From Rhodocyclus purpureus (lineage in GTDB: Bacteria; Pseudomonadota; Gammaproteobacteria; Burkholderiales; Rhodocyclaceae): a stretch of DNA of 64,000 nucleotides. The DNA is taken from contig NZ_NHRX01000059.1 in assembly GCF_016653115.1 (NCBI RefSeq), forward strand, positions 41,382 to 105,381, given 5' to 3'. Every line of letters starts with the position of its first letter. Within the stretch, counting starts at the first letter, position 1. The notes below the pieces were generated by a model. That model was not told the DNA's origin and searched no databases. It saw nothing but the letters and a program-made list of their open reading frames with translations. The position numbers were made by a program, and so were the translations under genes. Shown here piece by piece: positions 25,461 to 34,315 of this stretch.

Positions 25461-25729
25461 CAGCGGGGCACCGGCAAGGGCTTATCCGTTCCAAGGCTGT
25501 CGGCCCACGCCTGCACGGCCTGATGATCGATGACGCGCCCCGCATCCACATCGGCCAAACCCTCGCGGGTCAGGCGGCTGCGTTCTTCCTCCTGGTCGAC
25601 CCAGGCAGACAGAGCCTGTTTCATGATCCAGCCGCGGGAGCGTTCAAGGCGAGCGGCCATTTGATCGACCCTCTCGGCGAGAAGAATCGGGACGTGTGCA
25701 GTCAGAACTTTGGTTTCGGTCTGTGCCAT
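25460..25729 (-). CDS. Ribbon-helix-helix antitoxin (CopG/ParD type)
   Basis: 89 residues. The RHH DNA-binding part is KVLTAHVPILLAERVDQMAA followed by RLERSRGWIMKQALSAWVDQ, and the charged C-terminus (TREGLADVDAGRVIDHQAVQ) contacts the toxin. The start codon lies 44 bp downstream of a strong promoter with an internal inverted repeat, as expected for an autoregulated antitoxin. Confidence 0.9.
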   Translation of the reverse strand: MAQTETKVLTAHVPILLAERVDQMAARLERSRGWIMKQALSAWVDQEEERSRLTREGLADVDAGRVIDHQAVQAWADSLGTDKPLPVPR

Positions 25730-25773
25730 GAAAAATCTCCTTCAGAGAGCGCACCCTGGTTGATTCATTTCTA

Positions 25774-25802
25774 ATCATAGTGATTCATTTTGAATCGATC
25801 AA
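25774..25802 (-). promoter_or_regulatory. Promoter with embedded operator for the RHH/RelE operon
   Basis: Read on the minus strand: TTGATC (25797-25802), 17 bp, TATGAT (25774-25779). The spacer is almost entirely the inverted repeat GATTCA-TTT-TGAATC (25782-25796). A further TGATTCATTT at 25761-25770 repeats the half-site 20 bp away. A repressor bound here would block the promoter directly. Confidence 0.7.
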
Positions 25803-25819
25803 CAGATTCGGCGAGCGCT

Positions 25820-26104
25820 TCACCCCTTGCCTCCGAGTTCGAGCAGCACCCAAGCCAGCTTCCGCTTCAGCTCGCTGCGCTGCGCGCCCTCGGGCAAGGC
25901 GGCGATCTCCTTGCGCAAAGCCACTTCGGGCGGCGTGAAACCGGCGTTCTTGAGCACGCGATTGACCATCCGCTGCTCGGGGGAGACGAAGGGATCGTCA
26001 TCGAATTCGAGCGGCTTGCCCGCACCCGGCAGGCCGTCCAGCTCGCCGCGCCGGATCGCGTCGGCGATGCGCTGCTCGGCGAGGATCTCGAAAATCGCGC
26101 TCAT
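25820..26104 (-). CDS. DUF1992 (DnaJ-homologue subfamily C member 28-like) protein
   Basis: A 94-residue conserved small protein. Family pattern: IFEILAEQRIADAIRRGELD, GLPGAGKPLEFDDDPFVSPE, then MVNRVLKNAGFTPPEVALRK. Bacterial members are called YhdN or DnaJ-related, but there is no J domain here and the role is unknown. Single gene. Confidence 0.88.
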   Translation of the reverse strand: MSAIFEILAEQRIADAIRRGELDGLPGAGKPLEFDDDPFVSPEQRMVNRVLKNAGFTPPEVALRKEIAALPEGAQRSELKRKLAWVLLELGGKG

Positions 26105-26247
26105 CGCAAACTCAGTAAGGGTTCAGGGCCCGAATTGTTGCATCCGGCCATCAATGCAACAATGCGGGCCCTGCATCCTGGCTCGCTGGCTTGGGAAAAG
26201 GAGCCGGCGAGAGCTCCCGGCTCCGCAAAGCTCCTTGCCGACGCGCC

Positions 26248-28455
26248 CTAGGGCGTGTGGGATTTGGCCGGGGTCAGGGCAAAGGCCCATTCGGTCTGCG
26301 CATCGAGGCCATGCAGGCGATCCCAGCCGTTGGTGGCCTTGGCATAGACTTCGAGCATTTCGGCGAATGCGGCCTGGCTGCACGAGCCCAGCAGGAAGCC
26401 CGTTGAGAGGCTGGCGGTGAAGTGGCCCGAGCCATCCCCGCTCAGGATCTGCTCGGCGGGCGTCGGTCCGCCCGGCACAATCGCAACGGAGGACGCGGCG
26501 ACCTCGCCGCTGGACGAAAACAGGACGTTCGCGCCACGGCGTACCCAATGCCGGAAGCGCGCCCGATTCTCGGGGTGGACGGCATGCACGGACAAGCCGA
26601 CGCTGTCTGCCGGATTGAACTGCAGGAAGCCGCAGTCCGGGTTGGCACCGAGCCCCCCTGCCGTGGGTGGGTCAATCGCGGCCGTGCAGGCCCGGTTGTC
26701 GATGGTCAGGCTGAACTCGAAACCACCGTCGACCAGTCCCTCGCCCGCCGTGACGACGTGGCTGTCGATTCCGCTCAGGTCCCTGAGGATGAACTGGAAG
26801 TCCGCAGGTGCAGGCGACACCTTGACGCCGGACTCGTTGTAGACTTCGAGCCGGAAGCTGTGCAGGCCATGATCGAGCTGGCTGGAGTCGACCATTGCCG
26901 AGTAGATTTCTCCGGCATAATCGCCGCCGGGCCACTCCCGGTGATGGCCAGGGATGGCGGGCGGTTCATGGGGGCGGAATTCATACAGCAGCATCGAGTT
27001 CACGCCCTTCGGCCCGAGAAAATACAGCGGGAACGAAGGCGGCTTGAGCGGAGCGCTCAGGTCGTAATCGACGTAGGTCTTGTAGATGCCGAGCGCCGCA
27101 GGCGCCGCCAGATCGACGAATGCCGTGGCCCCCGGTTTCTTAACGAGCCAGCGATAGTAGCGGATCTGCGCAGTCGGAATGCTGGCTGCGTGCCCGACGC
27201 GGAAGCCGAGCACGGCCCCCCAGGGGGCGTCGGTCGCGTCGAAGTCGAAGCCGTGATCGACCAGACCGGTGGCCTTGACCTTCTGCACCGGGATGCCGCC
27301 GATCGCATAGGGCATCACCCACTTGAGCACCCCTGCGGGTGGATCGACCTCGATCGACGGGGCGCATACCCTGGCCTGGGGATCCCTGGTCTCGAGGATC
27401 ACGTCGCTGCCGCAGGCATGATTCCAATGCACATGGCACTTCAGTCCGGGATCGTACAACCAGTGCCAGGAACCATCGATGCACTGGCCGGCCGAGAAAT
27501 AAAGGTCGGGGTGGTCGCCCGCACACGAGTAGTCGATGCTCGTGTCGAAGTAGCCGTCCTCGTCGGTGCACACGCACTTGAGGAGGTGCTTGTGGAGATG
27601 CGATACCAGCTCGCCGAGCGAGCAGAGGATGAAGGCGTGGGGCTTCCAGGCCACGGCCAGCGCGTTGCGGATCTGGACCGCCGAACTCGCGTAGGCGATC
27701 GCTTCGAGTTCCGACGAGGCTGGCAGCGGGCTCGCGAGCAACTCGCCGGCAGCGGAATTAGTGGCGCGAAGTCCGGCAGCAGCGCCGGCGGGCGCCGCCA
27801 ACAAGGGCAGCGGGATCTTCGGCCTGGGGAGCGGCCGGCTCTTGAGCAGTTCGATCAACTCGTCGCGTATCCGGATGAGCGCCTCGTCCGGGATCCTCGC
27901 CAGGACGAGGGGGACTGCGTCAACCTCCCAGATCTGAACGCAGGCGTGACAAACGCCCCAGCTTGCCGTGGAGCCGTCCGCCATCTTGACGCGCTTGACC
28001 AGGCGTCCGCGCACCTGGCAGCTGCACTGGAGCCACTTCGTCCAGTCACCCCGGGCGACGGCGATATCAACGATTCCCTCCTTGGCGCCAACCCTGACCT
28101 TCCGCTCGACGCCGCCACGGCGCAGCAGGGTTTCGTAAAGGGCGGAACGCGGAAGCTGTCCGGCCTGTTCGAGCACCGGCTGCATCCACTGCGGAAGCTC
28201 GCCGGTCGTCGACTTTTCTGACATGGCAGGTGCAACCATGACGCGCAGGCGTCGAGCGCTGAAGTCTCCGGGGAGGGAGAGCTGCAGCTTGAACGTAGAC
28301 GAGTCTCGACGGACAAGGTTCTCCGACACGAGCAGTCGGTCGGCTTCGTCAAAGACGTAAGCGGCAGCGTCGGGCAGGGATTCGTCCCCGAGCTGGTCGA
28401 TCCTCACCCTGACTTCCAGCTGCTGTCCGGACGGTCTTGCGGCTGTGGTTTCCAT
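26248..28455 (-). CDS. Large uncharacterised multi-domain protein
   Basis: 735 residues from the ATG at 28455, chosen because AGGAGG lies 5 bp upstream (the frame is open to 28545). There is no signal peptide and no membrane segment. Residues ~10-90 look like a beta-sandwich (LEVRVRIDQLGDESLPDAAA). Residues ~145-190 contain two Cys pairs (CSC...CHAC) before VQIWEVDAVPLVLARIPDEA. Residues ~290-370 resemble the transthyretin-like/carboxypeptidase-regulatory style (CVCTDEDGYFDTSIDYSCAG, DLYFSAGQCIDGSWHW). The C-terminal half is rich in short beta motifs and Gly/Pro. I do not recognise the family as a whole. The neighbours (a divergent yghU, DUF1992) give no hint. Confidence 0.75.
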   Translation of the reverse strand: METTAARPSGQQLEVRVRIDQLGDESLPDAAAYVFDEADRLLVSENLVRRDSSTFKLQLSLPGDFSARRLRVMVAPAMSEKSTTGELPQWMQPVLEQAGQLPRSALYETLLRRGGVERKVRVGAKEGIVDIAVARGDWTKWLQCSCQVRGRLVKRVKMADGSTASWGVCHACVQIWEVDAVPLVLARIPDEALIRIRDELIELLKSRPLPRPKIPLPLLAAPAGAAAGLRATNSAAGELLASPLPASSELEAIAYASSAVQIRNALAVAWKPHAFILCSLGELVSHLHKHLLKCVCTDEDGYFDTSIDYSCAGDHPDLYFSAGQCIDGSWHWLYDPGLKCHVHWNHACGSDVILETRDPQARVCAPSIEVDPPAGVLKWVMPYAIGGIPVQKVKATGLVDHGFDFDATDAPWGAVLGFRVGHAASIPTAQIRYYRWLVKKPGATAFVDLAAPAALGIYKTYVDYDLSAPLKPPSFPLYFLGPKGVNSMLLYEFRPHEPPAIPGHHREWPGGDYAGEIYSAMVDSSQLDHGLHSFRLEVYNESGVKVSPAPADFQFILRDLSGIDSHVVTAGEGLVDGGFEFSLTIDNRACTAAIDPPTAGGLGANPDCGFLQFNPADSVGLSVHAVHPENRARFRHWVRRGANVLFSSSGEVAASSVAIVPGGPTPAEQILSGDGSGHFTASLSTGFLLGSCSQAAFAEMLEVYAKATNGWDRLHGLDAQTEWAFALTPAKSHTP

Positions 28456-28643
28456 TGTTTCCTCCTGGATCGATGCTCCGGCAGGCATGCCGGAGTGAGC
28501 TTGAGCGCTCCCTTCGCTTGCACCCGAGTCGGCGCAGCCATTCAAACAGCATAGACAACGGGTTCGCCACAGTCATTGCGGTTTTTCTTCCGCAGCTTGC
28601 AATATCATGCAGGCTTGCCGGCACTTTCTCAGGAGGAACTCGC

Positions 28644-29519
28644 ATGTCCGACTCCGCTGCTTACACCCCGCCCAAGGTCTGGACCTGGAACAAGGCCAGC
28701 GGCGGCGCCTTTGCCCACATCAACCGGCCGATCGCCGGTCCCACGCACGAGCAGGCGCTGCCGCGTGGCAGGCACCCGCTGCAGCTCTATTCGCTGGCCA
28801 CCCCGAACGGCGTCAAGGTCACGGTGCTGCTCGAGGAATTGCTCGCGCTCGGTCATGCCGGCGCCGAATACGACGCCTGGCTGATCCGCATCGGCGAGGG
28901 CGATCAGTTCGGCAGCGGCTTCGTCGAGGTGAACCCCAACTCCAAGATTCCGGCGCTGCTCGACTGCAGCGGTCCCGCCCCGGTCCGGGTGTTCGAATCG
29001 GGCGCGATCCTCCTTTACCTAGCCGAGAAGTTCGGCGCCTTCGTGCCGGGCAAGCCGGCGCGCCGTGCCGAATGCCTGTCCTGGCTGTTCTGGCAGATGG
29101 GCAGCGCGCCCTTTCTGGGCGGCGGCTTCGGCCACTTCTACGCCTACGCACCGACCAAGATCGAATACGCGATCGACCGCTTCGCCATGGAGGTCAAGCG
29201 CCAGCTCGACGTGCTCGAGCGCAGGCTGGCCGACAATCCGTACGTCGCCGGTGACGAGTACACGATCGCCGACATCGCCATCTGGCCGTGGTACGGCGCG
29301 CTGGTCAGGGGAGAGCTCTACGACGCGGGTGAATTCCTTCAGGTGCACGAATACGGGAACGTGATCCGCTGGGCCGACGAGATCGCCAGCCGCCCGGCGG
29401 TGCAGCGTGGCCGTAGGGTCAACCGCGTGAACGGGCCGCTGGAGAGCCAGCTGCGCGAGCGCCACGACGCCAGCGACTTCGACACGCGCACGCAGGACAA
29501 GCTGGAAGCGCGATCGTGA
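28644..29519 (+). CDS. yghU: Glutathione S-transferase-like disulfide-bond reductase YghU
   Basis: 291 residues of the YghU/YfcG (nu-class) GST group, which use two glutathiones to reduce disulfides and organic hydroperoxides. The long N-terminal lead (YTPPKVWTWNKASGGAFAHI, NRPIAGPTHEQALPRGRHPL) is diagnostic of YghU. The thioredoxin-like half includes NPNSKIPALLD and FESGAILLYLAEKF, and the helical half GDEYTIADIAIWPWYG. The ATG at 28644 has AGGAGG upstream. The stop overlaps the start of a second GST. Confidence 0.95.
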   Translation: MSDSAAYTPPKVWTWNKASGGAFAHINRPIAGPTHEQALPRGRHPLQLYSLATPNGVKVTVLLEELLALGHAGAEYDAWLIRIGEGDQFGSGFVEVNPNSKIPALLDCSGPAPVRVFESGAILLYLAEKFGAFVPGKPARRAECLSWLFWQMGSAPFLGGGFGHFYAYAPTKIEYAIDRFAMEVKRQLDVLERRLADNPYVAGDEYTIADIAIWPWYGALVRGELYDAGEFLQVHEYGNVIRWADEIASRPAVQRGRRVNRVNGPLESQLRERHDASDFDTRTQDKLEARS

Positions 29520-30148
29520 TCACCCTCTACGACTGCGCGACCGCGCCCAGCCCGCGCCGCGCGCGCATCCTGCTCGCCGAGAAGAGCATCGCCCACGAGA
29601 CGGTGCAGATCGACCTGCGCGCGGGCGAGCAGCTCGGTGCGGCCTACCGCCAGATCAACCCGCAGTGCACCGTACCGGCGCTGCGCACCGACGAGGGCGT
29701 GATCCTCAGCGACAACGCGGCGATCGCCGCCTGGCTGGAGGCGCGCTGGCCGGAGCCGCCGTTGCTGGGCGTGACGCCGCTGGACAAGGCCGAGATCGCG
29801 AGCTGGAACTGGAAGATCGAGTTCGACGGCCTGCTGGCGATTGCCGAGGTGCTGCGCAACAGTTCGCCGACGATGGTCGGGCGCGCGCTGCCGGGGCCGG
29901 TCGACTACGCGCAGATCCCCGAGCTGGCCGAGCGGGGTCGGGCACGCGTGCAGCAGTTCTTCGCAGACCTCGACGCCAAGCTCGCCGACCGCGAATTCAT
30001 CGCGGCCGGGCAGTTCAGCATCGCCGACATCAGCGCGGTCGTCGCGGTGGACTTCGCGCGCGTGGTCAGACTCAGGCCCGACCAGCGCCACCCGCAACTG
30101 TTGCGCTGGCGCGCGGAGATGGGAAAGCGGCCGTCGCTGAGCCTCTAG
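29516..30148 (+). CDS. Glutathione S-transferase
   Basis: 210 residues. The N-terminal thioredoxin-like half starts MITLYDCATAPSPRRARILL and continues with INPQCTVPALRTDEGVILSD (cis-Pro and glutathione gamma-Glu contacts). The helical half contains ADREFIAAGQFSIADISAVV, the N-capping S/T-x-x-D motif. The GTG start at 29516 overlaps the yghU stop (GTGA), so the two are translated together. Substrate unknown; the family is firm. Confidence 0.92.
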   Translation: MITLYDCATAPSPRRARILLAEKSIAHETVQIDLRAGEQLGAAYRQINPQCTVPALRTDEGVILSDNAAIAAWLEARWPEPPLLGVTPLDKAEIASWNWKIEFDGLLAIAEVLRNSSPTMVGRALPGPVDYAQIPELAERGRARVQQFFADLDAKLADREFIAAGQFSIADISAVVAVDFARVVRLRPDQRHPQLLRWRAEMGKRPSLSL

Positions 30149-30177
30149 CGCGCGGCGCGCAGCGGCCGGGGCGTCAC

Positions 30178-30588
30178 CTACGCCGCCGCTGCGCCCAGCT
30201 TCTCCAGTTCCGCGAGCAGGGCCTCCAGCTGCAAGGGCTTCGTCAGCATCGCGCTGATCGGCGGCAGGTAGCTCGCCTCCTCGTTGAGCGAGAAGCGGAA
30301 ATGGGTGACCTCGTGGATCGCCGAGACGATGATCACCGGCGTGTTCCTGATTTCCCGGTAGCGCGAGTCGGCGCGCCCGGCACGCAGCTGGTAGATGAAT
30401 TCGAAACCGGCCGTGTCGGTTTCCAGGATGGCTTCGAGGACGATCACGTCGGGCCGCCAGGCGAGCGCCTTCTTCAGGCCCTCGACCCTGCTGTGCGCGA
30501 GTTCGACCGCGTAGCCCTTCCCTTCGAGCAGCCGTGCCAGATCGCGCAGGTAATCCTCATCGACGTCGACCAGCAATATCTTCTTCAT
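30178..30588 (-). CDS. Stand-alone response-regulator receiver protein lacking the phosphoacceptor Asp
   Basis: 136 residues, a single CheY-like domain: MKKILLVDVDEDYLRDLARL (acidic D8, D10, E11), the would-be phosphoacceptor segment DVIVLEAILET with Glu at residue 52 where Asp is expected, and the conserved Lys117 in MLTKPLQ. Glu can mimic the phosphorylated state, so this may be a constitutively 'on' or phosphorylation-independent module. It is the last gene of the hydrogenase operon, 23 bp after hyfI, so it probably acts on hydrogenase expression, assembly or placement. No output domain. The ATG at 30588 follows AAGGGATG-type sequence. Confidence 0.9.
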   Translation of the reverse strand: MKKILLVDVDEDYLRDLARLLEGKGYAVELAHSRVEGLKKALAWRPDVIVLEAILETDTAGFEFIYQLRAGRADSRYREIRNTPVIIVSAIHEVTHFRFSLNEEASYLPPISAMLTKPLQLEALLAELEKLGAAAA

Positions 30589-30611
30589 CCCTTGCCCCTC
30601 TCCGGCGGCGC

Positions 30612-31139
30612 TCACTTGAGCAGCTCGTAGATCACGTTGCGCTTCTCCCACGCCTCCCTGCGCTCGTAGATGTCGATCGGGAACTCCATCTGCTTCAGTT
30701 CGACCGGCGCGGCTTCCTTCTCGACCAGGCCCAGGGCCAGCGCGATGCCGAAGAGAATCGCCTCGGGGCGCGACGGGCAGCCGGGGATGAAGTAGTCGAC
30801 CGGGAGCACCTTGTCCACACCGCCGGTGACGTTGTAGGTGTCGAACCAGGCGCCGCCACCGGTCGCGCAGGAGCCGATGGCGAAGACCAGTTTCGGCGAC
30901 GGGATCGCCTCGTAGGCACGCTTGACCAGCGGCAGCGTCGGCCGCGTCACCGCGCCGGAGATCAGCATGGCGTCGGCGTGGCGCGGCGAGGCGACGAGCT
31001 TGATGCCGAAGCGCTCGACGTCGTAATAAGGCGTCAGGATGTTGAGGATCTCGATGTCGCAGCCGTTGCAGGCACCGGTATTGCAGTGGTACACCCAGAC
31101 CGACTTGGCGAACATCTTCTTGCACAGGCTTCTCAGCAT
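30612..31139 (-). CDS. hyfI: Group 4 [NiFe]-hydrogenase small subunit (HyfI/HycG, NuoB-like)
   Basis: 175 residues. It carries the proximal [4Fe-4S] cluster that passes electrons to the [NiFe] large subunit. Cluster cysteines are in VYHCNTGACNGCDIEILN, FAIGSCATGGGAW and IPGCPSRPEAIL. It sits at the cytoplasmic face with HyfG and the ferredoxin subunit. The short form without a signal peptide is typical of group 4 (energy-converting) enzymes. 9 bp after the ferredoxin gene. Confidence 0.93.
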   Translation of the reverse strand: MLRSLCKKMFAKSVWVYHCNTGACNGCDIEILNILTPYYDVERFGIKLVASPRHADAMLISGAVTRPTLPLVKRAYEAIPSPKLVFAIGSCATGGGAWFDTYNVTGGVDKVLPVDYFIPGCPSRPEAILFGIALALGLVEKEAAPVELKQMEFPIDIYERREAWEKRNVIYELLK

Positions 31140-31148
31140 CTTGCGCTC

Positions 31149-31685
31149 CTATCTGCGCGGTCGTTGGTAGCCCTCGGTCTCGGCGAGGAGATCCGGCGCG
31201 AAGGTTTCCGAGGACTTGCGGAGCAGCGCGCGCTGTTCGAGGTTGTCGTAGCGGAAGCCCTTGAGGTCGAGGCGGTCGATGGCGTTGCTGTTTTCCATCT
31301 CGTAGCAGCGGCCGCAACGCTGGCAGGTCATCATGAACAGTTCCATGCGCGTGGTGACGTCGTCCTTGTCGTCGCTCGCGGTCTGGAAGGTGTTGCTCAT
31401 CTTGATCGCGTCTTCGGGGCAGACGTCGGCGCAGCGCCCGCAGTAGGTGCAGCGCGTCCCGTCGTAGAGCATCACGCGCAGTTCCTGGCACACGTCGCGC
31501 GTCAGGATGCAGCGCGCCGGGCAGTGGTTGGCGCAGCCGCCGCAGCCGATGCACTTGTGGTGGTCCCAGGTCGGCTGGCCGCGGAAGGTCTGCGGCGCCG
31601 GTGCCGGCTGCAGCGGGTAGTCGAGCGTCACCACGCCGGGCTTGGCGACGAGCATCAGTTGCTTGATCTTGCTGGTGAGCCACAT
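31149..31685 (-). CDS. Ferredoxin-like hydrogenase subunit (HycF/HyfH/NuoI-like)
   Basis: 178 residues. Two 4Fe-4S motifs, CIGCGGCANHCPARC and CTYCGRCADVCPEDA, bridge the electron-input proteins to HyfI. A third Cys group, MTCQRCGRCYEMEN, may hold an extra cluster. The start is placed at MWLTSKIKQLM (31685) with GAGGGAG upstream; the frame extends six codons further. Follows hyfC by 14 bp. Confidence 0.92.
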   Translation of the reverse strand: MWLTSKIKQLMLVAKPGVVTLDYPLQPAPAPQTFRGQPTWDHHKCIGCGGCANHCPARCILTRDVCQELRVMLYDGTRCTYCGRCADVCPEDAIKMSNTFQTASDDKDDVTTRMELFMMTCQRCGRCYEMENSNAIDRLDLKGFRYDNLEQRALLRKSSETFAPDLLAETEGYQRPRR

Positions 31686-31699
31686 GGTCTTTCTCCCTC

Positions 31700-32623
31700 T
31701 CAAGCGAACAGCGCGCCGCCGATCGCGAAGAGCGCGACGACGAAGAGGCCCGCGAAGTACTTCAGCGCCTGGTCGATGCGGAAGCGCGGGTGCGTCGCCG
31801 ACAGCAGACCGATCAGCAGGAAGACGAGCGCCGTCAGCATCAGCTGGATGACGAGGTCGAAGCCGACGTGCCTGGCGCCGAGCAGCGGGACGAACACCGC
31901 GACCGGCAGGTAGGCATAGAACATCTGCTTCACCATCAGGTAGTACTTGAACAGGGCGTAGTTCGGCCCGCTGTACTCCATGAACGGTCCGCCCATGATC
32001 TCCTGCTCGGCCTCGGCGATGTCGAAGGGCTGGCGACCGACGAAGGCCTGCAGCGCGAACAGGGAAACGACGAGCATGACGATCCCCGGCCAGCCGTACT
32101 CGCGCGCCGGCGTTCCGTAGATCACGGTGGTCAGGTCGAGGCTGCCGGTCTTCAGGACGCCGAGCAGCAGGATCATGAACAGGATCGGCTCGACCATGAT
32201 CATCGTCGTCATCTCGCGGCTGGCGCCGATCAGCGCATAGATGTTACGGCTGGCGAAGGCGCCCATGAGCACCGCGACGCCACCGAGGGTCAGGAGGTAG
32301 ATCAGAGAGATCGCGTCGGCGTAGGGCGTCAGCGCCGTCGGCCGGCCGGCGACCGGCAGGATGGCGACGACGCAGAGGATCGAGGCGAACGCGACCAGCG
32401 GCGCCAGGCGGTAGGGGGCGGTGCCGGCGGAATCGACGTTCTCCTTGCCGAGCAGCTTGAACAGGTCGTAGAAGGACTGCAGCAGCGGCGGCCCGACGCG
32501 GTTCTGCACGCGCGCGGCGACGCGGCGGATGATCCCATCGAAGAGCGGCGCGAAGAGCAGGAAGACGAGCAGGTTGCCGAAGACGAGCAAGAGGCCCGGC
32601 GGGTTGTCGAACATCGGCTGCAT
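31700..32623 (-). CDS. hyfC: Hydrogenase membrane subunit (HyfC/HycD, NuoH-like)
   Basis: 307 residues with about eight membrane helices. It anchors the soluble arm and shapes the proton path. Family motifs are RRVAARVQNRVGPPLLQSFY, DLFKLLGKENV and AEAEQEIMGGPFMEYSGPN (the conserved Glu loop facing the large subunit). The ATG at 32623 overlaps the hyfG stop (TGATG), so translation is coupled. Confidence 0.93.
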   Translation of the reverse strand: MQPMFDNPPGLLLVFGNLLVFLLFAPLFDGIIRRVAARVQNRVGPPLLQSFYDLFKLLGKENVDSAGTAPYRLAPLVAFASILCVVAILPVAGRPTALTPYADAISLIYLLTLGGVAVLMGAFASRNIYALIGASREMTTMIMVEPILFMILLLGVLKTGSLDLTTVIYGTPAREYGWPGIVMLVVSLFALQAFVGRQPFDIAEAEQEIMGGPFMEYSGPNYALFKYYLMVKQMFYAYLPVAVFVPLLGARHVGFDLVIQLMLTALVFLLIGLLSATHPRFRIDQALKYFAGLFVVALFAIGGALFA

Positions 32624-34290
32624 CAGAGGCCTCCCTTCCGCGACATGCGCTCCAGTTCGCTCTTCGTCAGCGAACTGGCCTTGCCCGACCTGAGGTCGAC
32701 CACCGCGACGCGGTCGGTGCACGAGAAGCAGGGGTCGATGCTGCCGAGGATGATCGGAAAGTCGCCGAACTGCTCGTCGAGCAGCATCAGCGGCACCGCC
32801 TGCAGGTTCGGGTAGGTCGGCGCCCTCACCCGCCAGCGCTCGGGGCGGTTGTCCTCGCCGGTGATCACGTAGTGCGTCGATTCGCCGCGCGGCGCCTCGA
32901 CCACGGTGATCGCGTGGCGCAAGGGCGGGATGTCGTCCTTCAGCTCGACGAAGTATTCCCCTGACGGCATGCGGTCGAGCACCTGGTGGATGATGCGGAT
33001 CGCCTCATAGACCTCGAGCACGCGGATGACCAGCGTCGCCCAGACGTCGCAGTCGTCGAGCACCGGCACGTCGAACTTCATCTCGTCGTAGGCCGCGTAG
33101 GGATGGTCGCGGCGCGCGTCGATGTCGACGCCGCGCGCGCGCGCGACGGGGCCGACCAGGCCCCAGTCGATCGCTTCCTGCTTGGTGATGGTGCCGACGC
33201 CCTTGGTGCGCTTGTGGATCGAGCTGTCCTTCTCGATCGCCTTGTGGATCACGCGCAGTTCCTGCTCGATCTTGGTGACCACCGCGCGGATGTCGTCGGC
33301 GATCTCGGGGGTGATGTCGCGGCGCACGCCGCCGATCAGGATCATGCCGTAGGTCTTGCGGTTGCCGGTCAGGCGTTCGGCGAGCCACATCAGCTGCTCG
33401 CGCACGCGCCAGGCCTGCATGAACACCGTGTCGAAGCCGATCAGGTGGCCGGCGACGCCGAGCCACAGGAGGTTCGAGTGGATGCGCTCGATCTCGAGCA
33501 TCAGCGTGCGGATGTACTCCGCGCGGCGCGGAATCCGGATGCCGCCCGCAGCCTCGACCGCCTGCGAGTAGGCGGTGGCATGCACCGACCCGCAGATGCC
33601 GCAGATGCGCTCGGCGATGAACGGGATCTCGTTGTAGCTGACCTGGGTCTGGCACAGCTTCTCGATGCCGCGGTGGGTCATGAAGCCGCGGTAGTCGCAA
33701 CCCTTGATCGTCTCGCCGTCGACATAGACGGCGAAGTGCTCGGGCTCGTGCAGGCTCGGGTGGAAGGGGCCGATCGGCACGATCTTGGTGCCTGGCGGCG
33801 CCTCGTCCAACTGGTAGGCGACGTCCTCGGCGCCCTGCGGCACCAGGTCGTGCGGCACTTCCTTGCGCATCGGGTAGATGCCCGGCGGCCAGTCGTCGCA
33901 GACGATCAGCTTCTTCGGCTTCGGGTGGTTCGGAAACTTGAAGCCCAGAAGGTCCATGTACTCACGCTCCGACCAGCCGGCCGAGGGCAGGTCGGGCGTG
34001 ATCGACTCCACCTCGGGGTCGTCTGCCGGCGCCTTGGTGCGCAGGCAGACGAAGCGGTCCTCGCTGTCCACCGAATACGTATGCACGAGGCCGAGACTGC
34101 CGTCGCGCGCGATCTCGTCGTAGCCGACGCTGCACATGTAGCGCCCGCCCTGCGCGACGATGATCCGGCTGGCGGCGCGGATCGCCTCGCGCCTGACATC
34201 GACGAAGACCGTGCGCCGGTCGGTCTTCTCGACGCAGATCACCGCGTCACCCAGTTGCGCGGTCAATGCCGCTTCAAGCTCTTTTCTCAT
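32623..34290 (-). CDS. hyfG: [NiFe]-hydrogenase large subunit with fused NuoC domain (HyfG/HycE)
   Basis: 555 residues. The N-terminal ~140 residues are a NuoC (30-kDa) domain (WSEREYMDLLGFKFPNHPKP). The rest is the NuoD-like catalytic subunit. The four Ni-binding cysteines are present as RICGICGSVHA (near residues 226-231) and DPCFSCTDR (near 518-523), so this is a true hydrogenase rather than a complex I subunit. Thirty residues follow the last CxxC, and the HycI-type protease of the same operon would trim them during maturation. The ATG at 34290 is preferred to an upstream GTG (34323) that lies inside hyfB. The hypABCDEF genes needed for the cofactor are not in the window. Confidence 0.95.
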   Translation of the reverse strand: MRKELEAALTAQLGDAVICVEKTDRRTVFVDVRREAIRAASRIIVAQGGRYMCSVGYDEIARDGSLGLVHTYSVDSEDRFVCLRTKAPADDPEVESITPDLPSAGWSEREYMDLLGFKFPNHPKPKKLIVCDDWPPGIYPMRKEVPHDLVPQGAEDVAYQLDEAPPGTKIVPIGPFHPSLHEPEHFAVYVDGETIKGCDYRGFMTHRGIEKLCQTQVSYNEIPFIAERICGICGSVHATAYSQAVEAAGGIRIPRRAEYIRTLMLEIERIHSNLLWLGVAGHLIGFDTVFMQAWRVREQLMWLAERLTGNRKTYGMILIGGVRRDITPEIADDIRAVVTKIEQELRVIHKAIEKDSSIHKRTKGVGTITKQEAIDWGLVGPVARARGVDIDARRDHPYAAYDEMKFDVPVLDDCDVWATLVIRVLEVYEAIRIIHQVLDRMPSGEYFVELKDDIPPLRHAITVVEAPRGESTHYVITGEDNRPERWRVRAPTYPNLQAVPLMLLDEQFGDFPIILGSIDPCFSCTDRVAVVDLRSGKASSLTKSELERMSRKGGL

Positions 34291-34315
34291 CCTGCACCCC
34301 TGCTCTGCCCGGCCA

